A stretch of 64,000 bases of DNA from Corynebacterium sp. HMSC27B11 (GTDB lineage Bacteria > Actinomycetota > Actinomycetes > Mycobacteriales > Mycobacteriaceae): contig NZ_KV823534.1 of NCBI RefSeq assembly GCF_001815985.1, positions 33,533 to 97,532 on the forward strand. Reading direction: 5' to 3'. Below, one piece after another: positions 60,332-64,000 of this stretch. A model generated the notes under the pieces. It saw only the letters and a list, made by a program, of their open reading frames with translations. It was not told where the DNA came from and searched no databases. The stretch's first letter is position 1. Each line of letters starts with the position of its first letter. A program made the translations under genes and the position numbers.

Positions 60332-61837
60332 ATGACAGATCGCATTGCCCATGAGCAGCTCAAGTCCAAGGTGATGAGCGCCGAGGAGGCGGCACAGTTC
60401 GTCAATAATGGCGACAAGGTCGGCATGTCCGGCTTCACTGGTGCCGGCTACCCGAAGGCCCTCCCAACCGCCATTGCCAACAAGGCGAAGGACGCCCACT
60501 CCCGTGGCGAGGACTTCAAGATCGACGTCTTCACGGGTGCTTCCACGGCCCCGGACTGTGATGGTGTGCTCGCCGAGGCAGAGGCCGTCAACTACCGCGC
60601 GCCTTATGCTTCCGACCCGATCATGCGCAAGGCCATCAACGCTGGCGAGATGAAGTACCAGGACATCCACCTCTCCCACATGGGTTTGCAGGTGGAGCAG
60701 GGCTTCTTCGGCAAGTTTGATGTCGCCATCATCGAGGCCGTTCGCATCACTGAGGAGGGCAACATCGTGCCGTCCTCCGCGGTGGGTAACAACGTTGAGT
60801 ACATCAACGCCGCGGACAAGGTCATCATCGAGATCAACGAGTGGCAGTCCGAGGATCTCGAGGGCATGCACGACATCTGGTCGATGCCGGCGCTGCCGAA
60901 CCGCACCCCGATCCCGATCAACAAGCCGGGCGACCGCATCGGTACCACCTACATCCCGATCGAGTCCTCCAAGGTTGTCGCGGTCGTGAAGACCAACGCG
61001 CCGGACCGCAACGCTCCGTTCAAGCCGGTGGACGAGACCTCCGAGCAGATCGCTGGCCACTTCCTCGACCTGCTCGAGGGTGAGGTGAAGGCCGGCCGCC
61101 TGACCTACGACGGCTACATCATGCAGTCCGGCGTGGGTAACGTCCCGAACGCCGTGATGGCGGGCCTGCTGGACTCCAAGTTCGAGAACATCCAGGCCTA
61201 CACCGAGGTCATTCAGGACGGCATGCTCGACCTGATCGACGCGGGCAAGATGACCGTTGCTTCCGCAACCTCCTTCGCGCTCTCCCCGGAGTACGCGGAG
61301 AAGATGAACGCGGAGGCCAAGAAGTACCGCGAGTCCATCATCCTGCGTCCGCAGCAGATCTCTAACCACCCAGAGGTCGTGCGCCGCACGGGCCTGATTT
61401 CCTCCAACGGCATGATCGAGGCGGACATCTACGGCAACGTGAACTCCACGAACGTCTCCGGCTCCCGCATCATGAACGGCATCGGCGGTTCCGGTGACTT
61501 CACCCGTAACGCCTTCCTGTCGACCTTCATCTCCGGCACGATCGCCAAGGACGGCGCGATCTCCACGATCGTTCCTTTCGCGTCCCACATCGACCACACC
61601 GAGCACGACGCCATGGTCATCATCACCGAGCGTGGCTACGCCGACCTGCGTGGCCTGGCGCCGCGCGACCGTGTGAAGAAGATGATCGAGATCGCTCACC
61701 CGGATTACCAGCCGCTGCTGGAGGAGTACTACGAGCGCGCGAAGTCCAAGGGCACTGGCCTGCAGACCCCGCACGACCTGTCCACCGCGTTTGATTTCCA
61801 CATCAACCTGGCGGAGAAGGGCAGCATGAAGGGCTAG
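60332..61837 (+). CDS. actA: Acetyl-CoA hydrolase / succinyl-CoA:acetate CoA-transferase
   Basis: 501-aa CoA-transferase of the Cat1/ActA family moving CoA between acyl-CoA and acetate. GMSGFTGAGYPKALP, FTGASTAPDCDG, SHMGLQVEQGFFGKFDVAIIEA, the catalytic Glu region (AAVGNNVEYI-like), VGNVPNAVMAGLL, and the late GGSGDFTRNAFLS and ITERGYADLRGLAPRDR. AGGAGG precedes the ATG at 60332 by five bases. C. glutamicum cg2840 (actA) is a homologue by memory. It ends at a strong terminator. Confidence 0.95.
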   Translation: MTDRIAHEQLKSKVMSAEEAAQFVNNGDKVGMSGFTGAGYPKALPTAIANKAKDAHSRGEDFKIDVFTGASTAPDCDGVLAEAEAVNYRAPYASDPIMRKAINAGEMKYQDIHLSHMGLQVEQGFFGKFDVAIIEAVRITEEGNIVPSSAVGNNVEYINAADKVIIEINEWQSEDLEGMHDIWSMPALPNRTPIPINKPGDRIGTTYIPIESSKVVAVVKTNAPDRNAPFKPVDETSEQIAGHFLDLLEGEVKAGRLTYDGYIMQSGVGNVPNAVMAGLLDSKFENIQAYTEVIQDGMLDLIDAGKMTVASATSFALSPEYAEKMNAEAKKYRESIILRPQQISNHPEVVRRTGLISSNGMIEADIYGNVNSTNVSGSRIMNGIGGSGDFTRNAFLSTFISGTIAKDGAISTIVPFASHIDHTEHDAMVIITERGYADLRGLAPRDRVKKMIEIAHPDYQPLLEEYYERAKSKGTGLQTPHDLSTAFDFHINLAEKGSMKG

Positions 61838-61859
61838 TCTTTAGCCTTCTTACGCACCT

Positions 61860-61897
61860 AACCCGCCCCGGTTTCCACCGGGGCGGGTTATTTGTTT
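61860..61897 (+). terminator. Rho-independent terminator of actA
   Basis: A 12-bp perfect stem AACCCGCCCCGG/CCGGGGCGGGTT (61860-61871 and 61878-61889) followed by ATTTGTTTTT. Confidence 0.9.
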
Positions 61898-61964
61898 TTG
61901 GTGCCTCGCCATGGGGTAAGCTGTGTTCCGCAAGCGTGGCTTGTGTGCGTGCGATTGTGCGCGT

Positions 61965-62037
61965 GGGCCTTTAGCTCAGTTGGTAGAGCTCCGGACTTTT
62001 AATCCGTAGGTCGTGGGTTCGAGCCCCACAGGGCCCA
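61965..62037 (+). tRNA. tRNA-Lys (anticodon TTT)
   Basis: Acceptor GGGCCTT with AGGGCCC (one G-T pair), D-arm GCTC...GAGC, anticodon loop CTTTTAA with TTT at 61998-62000 (stem CCGGA/TCCGT, first pair mismatched), T-arm GTGGG-TTCGAGC-CCCAC. No encoded CCA. Confidence 0.93.
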
Positions 62038-62047
62038 CAATCTGAAT

Positions 62048-62080
62048 TTCCCCGGTCTTCATAAGGCCGGGGATTTCTTA
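62048..62080 (+). terminator. Rho-independent terminator of tRNA-Lys
   Basis: CCCCGGTCTT and AAGGCCGGGG pair around CAT (one G-T pair) and are followed by ATTTCTTAT, ten bases behind the tRNA. Confidence 0.8.
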
Positions 62081-62149
62081 TCTGTGCCTCCGGTACTCGA
62101 CATCTTTGTCAGGCTAATGGCCAGTTAAGGACCGATGACTTAGGCAGTT

Positions 62150-62659
62150 CTAATACCCCGCCGCGGCACATTCTGACGGATCGATGTAGCCCTGTTCGCA
62201 GCCGTGCTGAAATTGAAGCTCCCCGCTACTCGGGTTGGGGTTGCCGTTTTCATCATGCCCATATCCGCACTTGTAGGCCGGGCAGGTGCCGCCGTCTGCG
62301 AAGGGAACTTTCGATGGATCCCAGCCGGCTGCTGCTTCTGCATCGCGGTAAGCCTGTGCGCCGGGTTGGTTGGCGCAGTAGTCCGTGAATTGGGTGCTTC
62401 CGTCGGACATGCGTGAGGGGCCTGGGGTTCCGGGGAGGCATTCGAGGACGTAGAGTTCGGCTGCCGGTGCTTGAGTCGGATTTGGTGCGGCCACGGGCTC
62501 GGTGCTGGGGCTGGGTGTTGTCATCGGGCTGCTGGTGGCCTTAGTGCTGGTTGTCTTGCTTGTCGACGTGGCGCTGCTGGGTGTCGGGTTCTCTTCAGTA
62601 GTGGCGCATCCCGTGAAGGCGAGGGTAGTTAAGGCTGCGATTGCCACGAGCTTTCTCAT
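62150..62659 (-). CDS. Small Cys-rich lipoprotein of unknown function
   Basis: 169 aa: lipoprotein signal with lipobox FTGCA near residue 18, a Thr/Ser/Pro-rich linker (about 20-65), then about 100 residues with six Cys (LECLPG, DYCANQ, GTCPAYKCGYG, HGCEQG, SECAAAGY) and many Gly, Asn and Asp. The Cys number fits three disulfides. No family is recognised. It is flanked by the tRNA-Lys terminator and a divergent hydrolase. Confidence 0.7.
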   Translation of the reverse strand: MRKLVAIAALTTLAFTGCATTEENPTPSSATSTSKTTSTKATSSPMTTPSPSTEPVAAPNPTQAPAAELYVLECLPGTPGPSRMSDGSTQFTDYCANQPGAQAYRDAEAAAGWDPSKVPFADGGTCPAYKCGYGHDENGNPNPSSGELQFQHGCEQGYIDPSECAAAGY

Positions 62660-62827
62660 GCTGTTTCTTTCTTTAGGTGTTCAATCAGCGATGTCGGGTC
62701 CGGTCGATGTCGAGAGCATAGCGTGAGGGGTAGACAGTGAAAGCTCTTTCTCGAACACACTGGCCAGTGCACCCGGGGTTTTGCTGTTCCCGGACCAGCG
62801 GGCCTGTCGTGCCATAGGTTGGAAAGC

Positions 62828-63751
62828 ATGACGGAATCCAAGAACCATGCCTCTCAGCCGCGCGCTGAGGAGAACGGGGAGCCCACATTTGAATCCGCCC
62901 GCATCGAATGCGCAGGCGGCACCGTGCTGGCTGGTCAGTGGGTGCTGCCCGCCGGTGACGGGCCGGTGCGGAAAGCGGTGGCGTTGCACCCGGCGACGGG
63001 CGTGGACATGCACCTCTATCGCAAGTTCGCGGTGTTCCTCGCGGAGCGGGGCTGGGCTGGGCTGATTTACGATTTCCGTGGCACAGGGGAATCCGCGACG
63101 CCGGGTGATAAGTCCAACCGCGCGATCCATATGAGTGACTGGATCGTCAAGGATGCACTCGCCGCCACCCGCGCCCTCAAGGAGCGCTTCCCGGATGCTT
63201 CACACGCTGCCGTGGGGCACTCGGTCGGCGCTCATGGAATGCTCGCGACACAGCACGAGGAGCCCGTGGAGGCCATGGTGATGATCGCTAGCCACGCAGG
63301 CATCACTAGGACGATTCGCACCGTTGCGGAGAGGGCGAAGGTCTGGACCATTTTCAATGTGGTCACTCCGGTGTGCGAAAAACTCATGGGGTACGTGCCC
63401 GTCGAGGCCCTCGGGGTGGGCAAAACCATCCCGCTGGGCGTGATGCTGCAATGGCGAAGCTGGGCAGCGCAGAAGCAGTACTTCTTCGACGATCCAGAGT
63501 TCGATTTCGCGGAGCGCTTCGCCAAAGCCGAGGGCCCGGTATTGTCGATGGTCATGGCGGATGACCTCTGGGCACACCGGGGCGCGGTGAATATCCTGAC
63601 CGACAAGCTGGTCCGCGCGGACGTCCGGAAACAGGACATCGAAGCGGGGGAGGGGACCGCGAACGGGCCCGTCGGGCACATGGGTTTTTATCGCTCGAAG
63701 CACCGGAATCTGTGGCCGGGTGTGGCTGAGTGGTTGGAAGCACACATCTAG
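62828..63751 (+). CDS. Alpha/beta hydrolase (serine aminopeptidase S33-like)
   Basis: 307-aa hydrolase. VALHPATGVDMHLYRKFAVFLAERGWAGLIYDFRGTGES gives the oxyanion and strand region; the nucleophile elbow is VGHSVGAHGML (Ser near residue 128); AEGPVLSMVMADDLW supplies an acidic residue and PVGHMGFY the His. It resembles predicted COG4757 hydrolases. GGAAAG precedes the ATG at 62828. Substrate unknown. Confidence 0.85.
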   Translation: MTESKNHASQPRAEENGEPTFESARIECAGGTVLAGQWVLPAGDGPVRKAVALHPATGVDMHLYRKFAVFLAERGWAGLIYDFRGTGESATPGDKSNRAIHMSDWIVKDALAATRALKERFPDASHAAVGHSVGAHGMLATQHEEPVEAMVMIASHAGITRTIRTVAERAKVWTIFNVVTPVCEKLMGYVPVEALGVGKTIPLGVMLQWRSWAAQKQYFFDDPEFDFAERFAKAEGPVLSMVMADDLWAHRGAVNILTDKLVRADVRKQDIEAGEGTANGPVGHMGFYRSKHRNLWPGVAEWLEAHI

Positions 63752-63829
63752 GAATTGCGTCGCGCGGCGCGGCACAGTATCTTGTTGAGACGAACCCGGT
63801 GGTCATAAAGCCCCTCGTCACACGGCAAT

Positions 63830-63859
63830 TTGGTTGTTGTATAGGGAGCGGGTTAGACT
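63830..63859 (+). promoter_or_regulatory. Promoter of the tRNA-Glu/tRNA-Asp unit
   Basis: TTGGTT (63830-63835) and TAGACT (63854-63859) are 18 bases apart and about 40 bases before tRNA-Glu. Confidence 0.5.
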
Positions 63860-63898
63860 GAGCGAGCTGTTTGAGACGCTTAAAAGCGTTTTGAACGT

Positions 63899-63971
63899 GC
63901 TCCCATCGTCTAGTGGCCTAGGACTCCGCCCTTTCACGGCGGCAACACGGGTTCGAATCCCGTTGGGAGTA
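63899..63971 (+). tRNA. tRNA-Glu (anticodon TTC)
   Basis: Acceptor GCTCCCA with TGGGAGT (first pair G-T), anticodon arm CCGCC-CTTTCAC-GGCGG with TTC at 63933-63935, T-arm ACGGG-TTCGAAT-CCCGT, discriminator A at 63971. Confidence 0.94.
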
Positions 63972-63972
63972 C

Positions 63973-64000
63973 GGCCCTGTGGCGCAGTTGGTTAGCGCGC
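63973..64000 (+). tRNA. tRNA-Asp, 5' part, cut by the window end
   Basis: GGCCCTGTGGCGCAGTTGGT and following TAGCGCGC are the acceptor strand and D-arm usual for actinobacterial tRNA-Asp (GTC). The anticodon is outside the window, so the identity is inferred from the 5' part and from the common Glu-Asp order. Confidence 0.75.

Noticed and set aside
1..64000. CRISPR array, prophage, insertion sequence, rRNA operon or secondary-metabolite cluster
   Set aside because: No regularly spaced repeats, integrase, transposase, phage genes, rRNA sequence or synthase genes were seen. The neocarzinostatin-like protein is a single lipoprotein in an iron locus without enediyne genes.

Overview
The window reads as chromosomal core sequence from a high-GC actinobacterium of the Corynebacteriales, most likely a Corynebacterium. 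The basis is the gene content and order: carD-ispD-ispF-cysS-rlmB beside radA and an lpqE-type lipoprotein; otsA/otsB with a LacI-type regulator and a zinc ABC transporter; a ThrE-type Thr/Ser exporter; a purine cluster followed by a 57-aa DUF3073 protein, a YgfZ-like protein, a PabC-like protein, a nitrobindin-like protein, an LmeA-like DUF2993 protein, mycothiol synthase mshD and pstS; and DtxR-type iron boxes. The species cannot be fixed from the sequence alone. No prophage, insertion sequence, CRISPR array or rRNA was seen.

Layout. 1-12.6 kb: the end of an unknown gene, radA, lpqE, carD, ispD, ispF (isoprenoid precursors), a fumarylacetoacetate-hydrolase-family gene, cysS, then a heme-iron island (hmuT-hmuU-hmuV-hmuO and a divergent lipoprotein with a neocarzinostatin-like domain, separated by two DtxR-like boxes), then rlmB. 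12.7-15.5 kb: zinc uptake operon with a very His-rich binding protein. 15.6-22.1 kb: LacI-type regulator, otsB, a META-like lipoprotein, otsA, a lysine-rich histone-H1-like protein, thrE. 22.2-27.3 kb: tRNA-Thr, an AT-rich leader, two translationally coupled secreted phosphatases (PAP2 acid phosphatase and Tat-exported PhoD), a GNAT acetyltransferase and an L,D-transpeptidase.

27.5-31.1 kb: a response regulator/sensor kinase pair, a lipase-like alpha/beta hydrolase whose 3' end overlaps the kinase gene, and a HIT protein. 31.2-51.4 kb: most of de novo purine synthesis (purD, purB, purC, purSQL, purF, purM), interleaved with an endonuclease-VIII-like glycosylase, an NfeD/SPFH pair, a frameshifted SGNH esterase, a prolyl-oligopeptidase-family protease, a flavin-type oxidoreductase, moeA, a double-hotdog thioesterase and a sterol-carrier-like protein. 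Several of these genes (purD, purB, purC, purF, nfeD) start 7-9 nt behind a -10-like hexamer, which predicts leaderless mRNAs.

51.5-64 kb: DUF3073, ygfZ, pabC, nitrobindin-like, lmeA-like, mshD, pstS (no pstCAB beside it), a gluconokinase-like gene, dus, a CoA-transferase (actA/cat1 type), tRNA-Lys, a small lipoprotein, an alpha/beta hydrolase, tRNA-Glu and the first part of tRNA-Asp, cut by the window end.

The most unusual items are the iron island with its neocarzinostatin-like lipoprotein, the tandemly repeated otsB 3' end, the 60-bp duplication in the lysine-rich protein, the palindromes at the purC start and in the phosphatase leader, the SGNH frameshift, and a possibly structured leader in front of the prolyl oligopeptidase. 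No clearly new multi-gene system was found.
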